From NCBI GenBank assembly GCA_027019045.1, contig JALUXI010000223.1, positions 1 to 40,354 on the forward strand: DNA of 40,354 nt, in the 5' to 3' direction. This document shows positions 1 through 7,397 of the stretch, in pieces. Every line of letters starts with the position of its first letter. Positions within the stretch are counted from its first letter, which is position 1. The notes under the pieces are model-generated. The model saw nothing but the letters and a program-made list of their open reading frames with translations, did no database searches and was not told the origin of the DNA. The stretch comes from Piscirickettsiaceae bacterium (GTDB lineage: Bacteria > Pseudomonadota > Gammaproteobacteria > Thiomicrospirales > Thiomicrospiraceae). A program made the position numbers and the translations under genes.

Positions 1-38
1 CCTTTCACTGAGTTTGTAGCGTGCTACATTATCAAACA

Positions 39-73
39 TTTTTAGCTATTTAAGCAGTTCAAATAGCTAAAAA
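39..73. terminator. Hairpin with A/T tails at the left edge
   Basis: A perfect 13-bp inverted repeat: TTTTTAGCTATTT at 39-51 and AAATAGCTAAAAA at 61-73, with a 9-nt loop. The stem ends in A/T runs on both sides, so it could terminate transcription in either direction. It lies downstream of the minus-strand gene at 153-665. A second, weaker hairpin (GGCAGAG at 103-109, CTCTGCC at 123-129) lies between the two and lacks a clear T-run. Confidence 0.6.
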
Positions 74-152
74 AGCTCTCAAACTTTTTTACTGGATAAA
101 TAGGCAGAGCAACATTATGTCACTCTGCCAAGGCAATCAACTTAGCTATAAA

Positions 153-665
153 TTACTTATGAGCTGGTGCTGATTGCTTAGGTGGTTGCTGAGCAGGAGG
201 CGCTGGGGGTGCAGGATAAGGTTGATAAGCCTGTCCTTGTGGCGCTGGATAGTATGGACGTGGTGGTGGCGCATAGTATGGACGAGGCGCACCATAATAA
301 CCACCATTGTAACCATTATAGCCATTGTATCCATTATAGTAGTTACCACGATAGTCGCCACGGTAATCACCTTTATAATCACCGCGATAATCAGAATCAC
401 CTTTACCTTCCATATCGGTATCAGCATCTGCACTGAAGCCCATATTGAACTTACCATGACCTTTACCGTGTCCTTTACCAGAGCCATGCCCTTCACCACG
501 GCCATTACCATTGCCGTTATAGTTTCCATAGCCATTTCCGTAGCCATTACCATAACCATTGTTATAGCCATTGCTGTTCCATGGACCATCGAACCAATCC
601 GCAGAAGCTGCTTGAGAAGCCGCCATTGCAGCAGAAACCATTGTCGCTAGTACAAGTTTCTTCAT
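153..665 (-). CDS. Sulfur globule protein-like secreted Gly/Asn/Tyr-rich protein 1
   Basis: A 170-residue secreted low-complexity protein. A signal peptide ends near residue 23 (MKKLVLATMVSAAMAASQAASA). The mature part has Asn-Gly-Tyr-Gly repeats (about residues 30-55), a Gly/Lys/His stretch, tandem YRGDY/YKGDY units (about 93-113), NGY repeats, and a Pro/Tyr/Gln-rich tail. This composition resembles the sulfur globule envelope proteins of purple and colourless sulfur bacteria, which coat zero-valent sulfur outside the cytoplasm. The start at 665 was chosen over an in-frame upstream start because AAGGAG lies just before it and the signal peptide begins there. It follows a second SGP-like gene and an RND permease on the same strand. 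The assignment rests on composition and context only; another structural or cell-surface protein is possible. Confidence 0.6.
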   Translation of the reverse strand: MKKLVLATMVSAAMAASQAASADWFDGPWNSNGYNNGYGNGYGNGYGNYNGNGNGRGEGHGSGKGHGKGHGKFNMGFSADADTDMEGKGDSDYRGDYKGDYRGDYRGNYYNGYNGYNGYNGGYYGAPRPYYAPPPRPYYPAPQGQAYQPYPAPPAPPAQQPPKQSAPAHK

Positions 666-787
666 TTTATTACTCCTTAGTTTTACAGTTAAAGCTTTAT
701 GGTCACTTGAACACATAAAGTACTTCCATTCTCAAGTTAGAGCCTTGAGGTGCTCATCAATGTCCATTTGGGACACTTGAATTCTGT
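666..787 (-). promoter_or_regulatory. Leader of SGP-like gene 1 with a spaced direct repeat
   Basis: A 122-bp gap between two minus-strand genes. It contains GG(T/A)CACTTGAA twice, at 701-711 and 771-781, exactly 70 bp apart, and a short dyad TGTCC-N5-GGACA at 762-776. The gap is long enough for an independent promoter, which a structural globule protein may need. No convincing -35/-10 pair was found, so the operator role of the repeats is inference. Confidence 0.3.
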
Positions 788-1270
788 TTACCATCCAAAT
801 GATGGGAAACTCATGCTTGGCATATCCATTTCAGGCATATCAAAGCTGGGCATATCCCAATTTCCCCAATCACCGCCATTTTTTCCAACAAAAGGTATTT
901 TGTCCCATGGATTACGATTATATTCTCTCCGGTTACGAGGAGGAGCATAATAACCATTGGGGTAACCATAATAACCATAAACTGGATACCCTCCTCTATA
1001 GCCATAGGCTGGAGGATAAACCCCTCTTGATCGAGAGGTAGCATATGGAGAAGGGATATTTGTATAAGGCGACCGTACCGGATTCTGTTGGTAATAACCT
1101 TTAGGCAAAGTAGGTTGTGACGACTCTACACTAGGTGATTTTAACCACTGTGGGGTGCGCTGTGTATTATGGTAAGCCTGTTCATCCTGTGGCCAAACAA
1201 CTGCTTGTGCACTACTGGCAAAAAACAGACTACTTAATACAAACATTGTTCCTTTATGAAATATTCTCAT
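788..1270 (-). CDS. Sulfur globule protein-like secreted Tyr/Gly/Pro-rich protein 2
   Basis: A 160-residue secreted protein with a signal peptide (MRIFHKGTMFVLSSLFFASSAQA). A Pro/Ser-rich stretch follows, then a YGYRGGYPVYGYYGYPNGYY segment (about residues 88-107), an Arg/Asn-rich patch, and a C-terminal acidic repeat of the form DMP (DMPSF-DMPEM-DMPSM) ending FPSFGW. Its composition overlaps the neighbouring SGP-like protein 1. The start at 1270 is preferred to the ATG at 1279 because the GAGG motif is about 9 nt from it and too close to the other. The start lies one base past the stop of the RND permease, so the two are probably co-translated. The exact function is unknown; sulfur-globule association is inferred from composition and from sqr nearby. 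Confidence 0.5.
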   Translation of the reverse strand: MRIFHKGTMFVLSSLFFASSAQAVVWPQDEQAYHNTQRTPQWLKSPSVESSQPTLPKGYYQQNPVRSPYTNIPSPYATSRSRGVYPPAYGYRGGYPVYGYYGYPNGYYAPPRNRREYNRNPWDKIPFVGKNGGDWGNWDMPSFDMPEMDMPSMSFPSFGW

Positions 1271-1271
1271 T

Positions 1272-4200
1272 TCACTCATCCTCTAAATTTTTTAATCTAA
1301 TACCGCGTTTTTTCTTGCGTGAAGCTTTTTTAGGTTTCACATGTTCTTCACTATTGACTGCTGATTCATTTGATAACTGAGCCTTTTCTTTTGGGTTTAA
1401 AACACTAACCGCTTCAGCTGTTTCCTCCTGCTTTGCTTCCTCGGTTTCTACAAGTTTTTCATTCTCGTTCTTTTGCTCCAACTGTTCATCTTGAACAGTT
1501 TCTGTAATGGGGGGCTGATGAACCACACTTTTTGTTATTTGAGTTGTGGACTCAGCCGTTAACGCCTCCTCTGACGCTTCTGGTTTTTCAGGTAACGCGG
1601 AAGGTTCCGTTCCTTCTACTAAAGTGGTTTCTGGTTGCTTTTCAGTCTTAAAATACCTATCCAACCCTTTTCTATGAATGCTATGGTAAGGATCTATAAC
1701 GGTTTTAACGAAATCAATCGATTTCCTAAAGGCTGCTCTAGCCTCTTCTTTTAGGGGTTTTTCTTCAGCAACATCACATCCCGGAATAGGACGCCCTTTG
1801 CCATCCACCCCGCCTGGACAAAATGCAGCTCTAGCACTGACACAACCAAGAGGAATCACTACGAGCGTCAAAAGGGTAGCGACCAAAATACCAAAAATGA
1901 GAGAAACCGCCATCCCTTGGAAAATAGGGTCAAATAGAATCACACTAGATCCTAAAACCAATGCAATAGCGGTAATCATAATTGGGCGCGTTCTCGCCTT
2001 ACAAGCAAAAATCACCGCATCCGTTACTAGCATCCCTTTTGCAATCTCTTGACGAGAGAAGTCTACCAACAGAATTGAGTTTCGGACGATAATCCCTGCT
2101 AAGGCAATGAAGCCAATCATGGAGGTCGCTGTAAACTCTGCACCTAACAACCAATGCCCAGGCGCAATACCAATGATGGTCAGCGGAATAGGTGCCATCA
2201 CAATCAATGGAATTAAGAAATTTTTGAATTCCCAAACCACCAACATATAGATCACAAGCAGTGCCACACCGAAGGCTATTCCCATGTCACGGAAAGTTTC
2301 ATAAGTGACCGTCCACTCTCCCGCCCACTTAAATCCTTTTTCAGTCAAACCATCAGGGCGGTAAACAAAATTTCCTTTTAGCCCCTTCATTTCGGGATCT
2401 TTATCTATCAATTTTTGTATATTAAGCATGCCATAAATTGGCGCTCCCAATCGTCCTTGACCCGTTCCCACAACATACTCAACAGGCTTCAAATCCTTAT
2501 GATAAATGCGTTCCTGTTGTCTTTCTAAAACAAAACGACCTAATTCATTTAAAGGCACCGTATGACCTAATACCGAAGGTACGGGAATTTGTCCAATTCT
2601 TGCAAACTCAGGACGAATCGACTGAGGTGCATTGATCACAATATAAGTTGGCTCTCCACGCTTAAAACCCTGCTTAACATCCCCTAAAGGATACTCACCC
2701 ATCGCCATTGCCACAGTCTGGTTAATAGTTTGCACACTAATACCACTCTCCATCGCTTTCTGCTTATCGATGACAAAACGCCAAGTATCATGAGGGGCAG
2801 CCATTAAATTATCCACATCAACAACATCTGGGACTTTATCAAAAATTTCAGTCAACTTGGTCGCCAACTCTTTACGGGATTGTGCATTTGGTCCATACAC
2901 TTCAGCAACAATAGATTGAAGAACCGGTGGACCAGGTGGCATTTCAACTACTTGAATTCTTGCACCATTTGCACGAGCAATTTTATTTAAAATCGGACGA
3001 ATACTCTCAGCAATCTGATGGCTTGTACGGTCACGATCATGTTTTTCGACTAAATGTACCTGAATATCAGCATCCCATGGAAACTGACGCAAATAATAAT
3101 GACGAACCAGACCATTGAAATCGAAAGGTGCAGCTGTTCCTGCATAGCTCTCCATTTGCGTAATTTCTGGCACACTCTTTTGCAAAGCCTTCACTAATTG
3201 AAGTGTTAAATTTTGAGTGACAGTCAAATCCGTTCCTTCAGGATAATTCACAATCACACTAAAATCTGGCTTATTATCATAAGGAAGCAACTTTACGGGA
3301 ACCATTGTGCTATACACCAAGTAAACAGCAATACTAAAAGCTGCAATAATACCTATTAGAAAGCTCCATCCTTTGGTTTTTTCAACCACCAAGCTACCAA
3401 TCAATTTTCTAAAAAATCCCTCTAATTGCTCACTCTGTCTATGCTCCTTTTCTTCAGCTTTTTGTAATTGCTTCATTGTTGGTTTTAACCGTTGTGCCAA
3501 CCAAGGCGTAAAGGCAAAGGCGGCAAATAGAGAAATAATCATCGCTACCGAACCTAAAGCTGGAATCGGCGCCATATAAGGCCCCATCATCCCACTGACA
3601 AAAGCCATTGGCATCAGAGCCGCAATCACCGCCAAGGTTGCGATAATAGTCGGATTCCCTACTTCAGAGACAGCTTCAATCGTAATTTTTGAATCCGTTC
3701 TATTTGCCAATAACCATCGACGATAGATATTCTCCAAGACCACAACCGCATCATCTACTAAAATACCAATAGAGAAAATTAAAGCAAACAGTGAAACACG
3801 ATCAATTGTAAAGCCCATCATCCAGGCAGAAAACACTGTTGTTAGAATAACAATCGGAATCACAATAGCCACTACCGCTGCAGCACGCCATCCTAAAAAG
3901 AGCCAAATTAACAGTGTTACCGAACCTGTCGCAACAAACAACTTAAAAATAAGCTCATTGACCTTATCATTTGCAGACTTCCCATAATCTCGACTGATAG
4001 AAACATGGACATCATCAGGAATAAGTACACCTTTTAAACGATTCACTCGCTCAATCGCATCACGGGCAACCGTTACGCCATTAGAACCTGGCTTTTTAGC
4101 CAGTGCTACTGTAACCGCAGTCTCTCCATCCAAAGCTGTCTCTTTACCATGATAACCAGCCGCCGTATAATGTGAGACAACGCTACGAGGATCACGCCCC

Positions 4201-5039
4201 TCCTCTTTAACAGTAGCAATATCCCTCAGAAAAACAGGCGCATTATCATGAACCCCAACAATCAAGTCCATCACATCTTCTGCAGATTTTAAATAGTCCC
4301 CAGTATAGACCTTATAAAACTGTTGCCAAGCTGAGAAACTACCCGCTGGATTTTCGCTGTTAGCGGCTTGAATCGTCCTACCTACTTGAATCAATGGAAT
4401 GTTATAACTAGCCAACTTTTCAGGATCGATCTCAATTTTGACCTCTAAAGGCTCACCTCCTACAACAAAGCCTTGAGCTGCATTTTTAATTCCCCCTAAT
4501 TCTTGCAAAACATCAAATCCTAAAAGTCGTAATTGATCTGAAGCCAGTTTATTAGAAGAGAGCGTAAAAGTCACAACTGGAACATCATCCGCTCCTTTAG
4601 GCTTTACAATGGGTTGTAAAACCCCTTTGGGCATCTTATCCATATTAGAAGACAGCTTGTTATACACATTAACCAGTGACTTCTCCATATTCTCACCCAC
4701 TTTAAATTGGGCAGTTACAATGGCTTGTCCTCGTTCTGACACGGAATAGACATGGTCCATCCCCTTAATCTCTTTTAAAAGCCTTTCTAGCGGCTCTGAC
4801 ACCAAGGCTTCGACCTGTTTACTGGAAGCACCTGGGTACTGAATCATAATATCTACCATAGGAACTGAAATTTGAGGATCCTCTTGGCGAGGTGTCATCA
4901 GAATCCCCAGAATGCCAATAAAGATACCCGCAATCAATAAGAGAGGCGTTATAGGGGAATTGATATAACTTCTGGCTACCCCCCCAGCAACATCATGTTT
5001 CGATTCGTATTGAACAGTCTGCTTTGTATGTTTCTTCAT
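1272..5039 (-). CDS. RND efflux permease with a ~190-residue cytoplasmic tail
   Basis: A proton-driven inner-membrane RND pump of AcrB type, 1255 residues where about 1030-1060 is usual. TM1 is near residues 30-48. The TM4 proton-relay motif SIGILVDDAVVVLEN places the acid pair at D429-D430. TM10 carries GIIVRNSILLVDF, with Arg where AcrB has the relay Lys. From about residue 1066 a Cys-containing segment (three Cys within about 23 residues) leads into a Glu-rich tail ending in a Lys/Arg cluster (KKASRKKKRG). The substrate cannot be read from sequence. The adaptor lies directly upstream; no outer-membrane factor is in this operon, so an unlinked TolC would be needed. The SGP-like gene follows after 1 nt, suggesting an envelope sulfur role (inference). 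Confidence 0.85.
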   Translation of the reverse strand: MKKHTKQTVQYESKHDVAGGVARSYINSPITPLLLIAGIFIGILGILMTPRQEDPQISVPMVDIMIQYPGASSKQVEALVSEPLERLLKEIKGMDHVYSVSERGQAIVTAQFKVGENMEKSLVNVYNKLSSNMDKMPKGVLQPIVKPKGADDVPVVTFTLSSNKLASDQLRLLGFDVLQELGGIKNAAQGFVVGGEPLEVKIEIDPEKLASYNIPLIQVGRTIQAANSENPAGSFSAWQQFYKVYTGDYLKSAEDVMDLIVGVHDNAPVFLRDIATVKEEGRDPRSVVSHYTAAGYHGKETALDGETAVTVALAKKPGSNGVTVARDAIERVNRLKGVLIPDDVHVSISRDYGKSANDKVNELIFKLFVATGSVTLLIWLFLGWRAAAVVAIVIPIVILTTVFSAWMMGFTIDRVSLFALIFSIGILVDDAVVVLENIYRRWLLANRTDSKITIEAVSEVGNPTIIATLAVIAALMPMAFVSGMMGPYMAPIPALGSVAMIISLFAAFAFTPWLAQRLKPTMKQLQKAEEKEHRQSEQLEGFFRKLIGSLVVEKTKGWSFLIGIIAAFSIAVYLVYSTMVPVKLLPYDNKPDFSVIVNYPEGTDLTVTQNLTLQLVKALQKSVPEITQMESYAGTAAPFDFNGLVRHYYLRQFPWDADIQVHLVEKHDRDRTSHQIAESIRPILNKIARANGARIQVVEMPPGPPVLQSIVAEVYGPNAQSRKELATKLTEIFDKVPDVVDVDNLMAAPHDTWRFVIDKQKAMESGISVQTINQTVAMAMGEYPLGDVKQGFKRGEPTYIVINAPQSIRPEFARIGQIPVPSVLGHTVPLNELGRFVLERQQERIYHKDLKPVEYVVGTGQGRLGAPIYGMLNIQKLIDKDPEMKGLKGNFVYRPDGLTEKGFKWAGEWTVTYETFRDMGIAFGVALLVIYMLVVWEFKNFLIPLIVMAPIPLTIIGIAPGHWLLGAEFTATSMIGFIALAGIIVRNSILLVDFSRQEIAKGMLVTDAVIFACKARTRPIMITAIALVLGSSVILFDPIFQGMAVSLIFGILVATLLTLVVIPLGCVSARAAFCPGGVDGKGRPIPGCDVAEEKPLKEEARAAFRKSIDFVKTVIDPYHSIHRKGLDRYFKTEKQPETTLVEGTEPSALPEKPEASEEALTAESTTQITKSVVHQPPITETVQDEQLEQKNENEKLVETEEAKQEETAEAVSVLNPKEKAQLSNESAVNSEEHVKPKKASRKKKRGIRLKNLEDE

Positions 5040-5091
5040 ATTAGTTTCTCTAAATTGCTTAATGGAATATTGCTCAATATCACTCTTCTTT

Positions 5092-5233
5092 GTAACTACT
5101 CAGTTAACACCGTAACTGCTCAGATTGCCCCTGAAATTCGTCAATTCAAGGCAGAAAATGTGAGTTTACAAGTCGTAAATGGCCATTTTCCAACGCAGAA
5201 GTGTCGGATTTCAGGGGTGAGCTGAGTAGTTAC
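5092..5233. repeat. MITE1 copy 1 (142 bp, 8-bp target duplication)
   Basis: A non-autonomous inverted-repeat element. The right end, read inward on the minus strand, is GTAACTACTCAG...CCCCTGAAAT. It matches the inner left end at 5112 at 22 of 26 positions. An extra 20-bp outer left end (GTAACTACTCAG plus 8 bp) starts at 5092. The exact 8-bp direct repeat TCTTCTTT flanks the element at 5084-5091 and 5234-5241. Ends starting GTAA with 8-bp duplications fit IS66-type transposition (inference). No open reading frame for a transposase is inside. It separates the adaptor from the RND permease, and its right end supplies the adaptor's TAA stop. Confidence 0.85.
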
Positions 5234-6417
5234 TCTTCTTTTTGAACTAAACGCTCCGGCAATAACTTTCCATCTTCTAGCTTCATTCCAGACACAATAT
5301 TTTCTGGCGGATTCACCACCACATGTTCACCCGCCTTCAATCCAGCTAAGACAATGTTGTATCCATTTTGTGCATACTTACCTAAGCGAACCACATTCAT
5401 ATGCACTTTTTTTGTTTGAGGATCGACAACATAAACCGCTGGTAAACTACCTAGTTTACGAATTGCTGTTTCAGGCACAACAGGAAAATGAAGATTCTGT
5501 GAAGCTGCATTTTTGACTTGCACCTCTGCATACATACCAGGGGCTGCATGTGCACCTAAAGGTAAATCAAACTTCACTTTAACCGTATGTTGCAATGCAT
5601 CCGCAATAGGAAAAACTTGCGCCACCCTAACTTGAATAGGAGGCTGATTATCGACTCTCGCCATAAATATGGCACCTTTTCGAATACCTTGCATAAGATT
5701 GACTGGGATATTCACCTCAACCGTTAAATGTTTACTTTTGGCAAAGACCAACAATGGCTTTCCTGGCATCACTACATCGCCAGCCTCAATCATTTTTTGG
5801 ACAATAATGCCATCAAAGGGTGCTCGACTCTTAGTATGGGTAAGTTGAATATCAATTTCTGCAATTCGAGCTTTAGCTCGCTCCATATTTGCAATAGCTT
5901 GCTTAACTTGTGTCATCACAGCAGCTAAATTAGCTCGATTCTCTGCATCTTTGTCCCCGATTCCAATTGTGTCAGAAAAAGGCCGAGTAAACATTTGATC
6001 CATCATGTTGGGCAAAGCCATTCCAGGCATAGGTTGCTCAGATTTAGGGCTCCACAATTCACGGTTATACTGAGCAACAGCATTTTGATAGGCTGCCATC
6101 GCACTTTGAAAGTCTGCCATCGCAGCTGCTCGTCGTGCCAACAATACCTTATCATCAGTCGATACCAGCAACTCCCCAGCTTTAAAACGATCTCCTTCTA
6201 CACCGGCCAAAAAATTAACTTCTCCACCAACCTGTGCTGAAATAGTGACTTTTTTAAACGGAATAACGGTTCCACCCAAGCTGACATATCGATCATACAC
6301 TGCCGTTCCCACTGTTTCGACCTGAACAGAGGCCTGTGCCACCTGAAACACGCCCCCCCACAAAATACTCCCGAGTGCAAAGATTTTAATTGAGCGTTGA
6401 AGAACTGGTAATTTCAT
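5230..6417 (-). CDS. RND periplasmic adaptor subunit (membrane fusion protein)
   Basis: A 395-residue HlyD/AcrA-type adaptor that links an RND permease to an outer-membrane channel. An N-terminal signal sequence ends near VAQA. A split lipoyl domain follows (VGGEVNFLAGVEGDRFKAGE, about residues 63-82, and SRAPFDGIIVQKMIEAGDVV, about 197-216), flanking an alpha-helical hairpin with a Met/Pro-rich insertion (QPMPGMALPNMMDQM). Beta-barrel and membrane-proximal domains come after. The start has GGAGA about 8 nt upstream. It is the first gene of adaptor-RND-SGP2. Its stop codon lies in the terminus of a miniature repeat. Reconstruction of the pre-insertion sequence gives the same C-terminus (KEE) with TGA, so the protein was not changed. 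Confidence 0.85.
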   Translation of the reverse strand: MKLPVLQRSIKIFALGSILWGGVFQVAQASVQVETVGTAVYDRYVSLGGTVIPFKKVTISAQVGGEVNFLAGVEGDRFKAGELLVSTDDKVLLARRAAAMADFQSAMAAYQNAVAQYNRELWSPKSEQPMPGMALPNMMDQMFTRPFSDTIGIGDKDAENRANLAAVMTQVKQAIANMERAKARIAEIDIQLTHTKSRAPFDGIIVQKMIEAGDVVMPGKPLLVFAKSKHLTVEVNIPVNLMQGIRKGAIFMARVDNQPPIQVRVAQVFPIADALQHTVKVKFDLPLGAHAAPGMYAEVQVKNAASQNLHFPVVPETAIRKLGSLPAVYVVDPQTKKVHMNVVRLGKYAQNGYNIVLAGLKAGEHVVVNPPENIVSGMKLEDGKLLPERLVQKEE

Positions 6418-6782
6418 GTAGCAATCTCCATTATTTTTAGGGACAGGTCAAACCAAAATGTCCGAAGAATTCCATGTCCTGACTACGAGAAATAAAGATA
6501 AAGCTTTTAACGCAAAAAAGATAAACAAAAAAACTTATGAGGGATAAATAAAAATTATGAGGAAGCAAGAAGGACAGAAAACAATATATAAGCAATTGAT
6601 TTTATTAGAATATAATAAAATTATTATATTATAAAATTATGTAATTGTATTTATTTATATCAACTAACCAGTAGCGTTTATATCACAAACCCCTAATATA
6701 GTGAACAATGCCTTATCCATAGCTACTCAAGTAAAAATTGGTTGAAACGATCCACAAGAATTGTCGACTACCATCTTAATTT
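6418..6782 (-). promoter_or_regulatory. AT-rich promoter region of the adaptor-RND-SGP operon
   Basis: There is no gene here. Bases 6590-6670 are almost pure A/T with short inverted repeats (ATAATAA / TTATTAT), as in UP-element or curved promoter DNA. Near the adaptor start, ATGTCC occurs twice (about 6459 and 6475) and a GGACA half-site lies at about 6441. A similar TGTCC/GGACA dyad precedes SGP-like gene 1. A common regulator is possible but unproven. No clear -35/-10 pair was assigned. Confidence 0.3.
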
Positions 6783-6924
6783 GTAACTACTCAGTTGATA
6801 CTGTAACTGGTCAGATTGCCCCTGAAATTCGTCAATTCCAAGCGGAAGATATGAGTTTACAAGTCGTAAATAACTATTTTCCAACGCTGAAGTGGCGGTT
6901 TTCAAGGAGGAGCTGAGTAATTAT
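6783..6924. repeat. MITE1 copy 2 (142 bp, target duplication split by a later insertion)
   Basis: Same length, order and double left end as copy 1 (GTAACTACTCAG at 6783, GTAACTGGTCAG at 6803). The right end is slightly decayed (CTGAGTAATTAT). The left flank CTTAATTT (6775-6782) is not repeated directly after the element but is found intact at 7062-7069. In between lie CTT and a second type of repeat. This shows that the second repeat inserted into the right-hand target duplication of this one. Confidence 0.8.
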
Positions 6925-6927
6925 CTT

Positions 6928-7061
6928 GAGAGCTTTGCACGAGATGGCAACATGGATAAAAAAGGCTAAAATTCCCCGTCGTTGAAAAACTTGGCAATAG
7001 CTAGGATTCGAGAAATTTTATCTCTTTTTTCTCTCGCGTCCCACTCGTGTAAAGCTCTCAC
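6928..7061. repeat. MITE2 copy A (internally deleted)
   Basis: Inverted ends GAGAGCTTTGCACGAG (6928) and CTCGTGTAAAGCTCTC (7044-7059). The interior matches, in the opposite orientation, the copies at 23729-23887 and 39430-39587, including the shared segment GGATAAAAAAGGCTAAAATT. It lacks about 25 bp, including one arm of the internal hairpin the other copies have. Flanking CTT at 6925-6927 and 7062-7064 may be a 3-bp target duplication; the exact right boundary is uncertain by 2 bases. Confidence 0.7.
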
Positions 7062-7071
7062 CTTAATTTTA

Positions 7072-7227
7072 GGAAGTACGGAGGTACTGATTAAATCACT
7101 TAGCTCTTGGGTAAACCAGTCCTTCAGAATAGAGACACCTTTTTGCAGGGGAAATCAATGCAGTATGGGCGGCAAATAAAACAGATGCTGGGCATTTTAT
7201 CCCTTTAGCAGTTTAATCAGCACTTCC
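7072..7227. repeat. MITE3 candidate (156 bp, TTA flanks)
   Basis: Inverted ends: the right end read inward is GGAAGTGCTGATTAAACTGC. The left end is GGAAGTAC, an 8-bp near-duplicate GGAGGTAC, then TGATTAAA. TTA flanks it at 7069-7071 and 7228-7230, a possible 3-bp target duplication. No coding potential for a transposase. It is directly adjacent to MITE2 copy A. A lone matching end (16 bp identical) occurs at 40121-40136. Confidence 0.55.
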
Positions 7228-7272
7228 TTAGAAAGCGGCTAAACATCCGCCCCCAACACAAAAATCCAAGGG

Positions 7273-7310
7273 ATAAAAAAACCCACACCCTCAATAAGAA
7301 GGTATGGGTT
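7273..7310 (-). terminator. Terminator of sqr
   Basis: On the minus strand AACCCATACC, an 11-nt loop, GGTGTGGGTT, then a run of T (TTTTTT) and ATCC. This is a typical intrinsic terminator about 90 bp past the sqr stop. Confidence 0.7.
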
Positions 7311-7397
7311 GTTATCCAAACACCACCAATATAAAAGGTGGTTTATAAGACGCTTTATCTCACGAATCAACTCATTTCTGAATCTGAGAAGTCGTGA

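Noticed and set aside
340..570. Tandem short repeats that look like a CRISPR array or minisatellite
   Set aside because: The repeats are codon-level repeats of NGY/GDY units inside a secreted low-complexity protein; there are no conserved repeat-spacer lengths.
174..650. Plus-strand open frame of 158 codons opposite SGP-like gene 1
   Set aside because: Low-complexity antisense of a repetitive gene (Ile/Thr/Val runs); no ribosome site, and the minus-strand frame has a signal peptide and AAGGAG.
4995..5225. Plus-strand frame of 76 codons covering MITE1 copy 1
   Set aside because: Most of it is the repeat element and antisense RND sequence; no ribosome site and not kept in the other copies.
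6990..7180. Plus-strand frame of 65 codons as a small gene
   Set aside because: Lies across MITE2 copy A and MITE3, both without coding signals.
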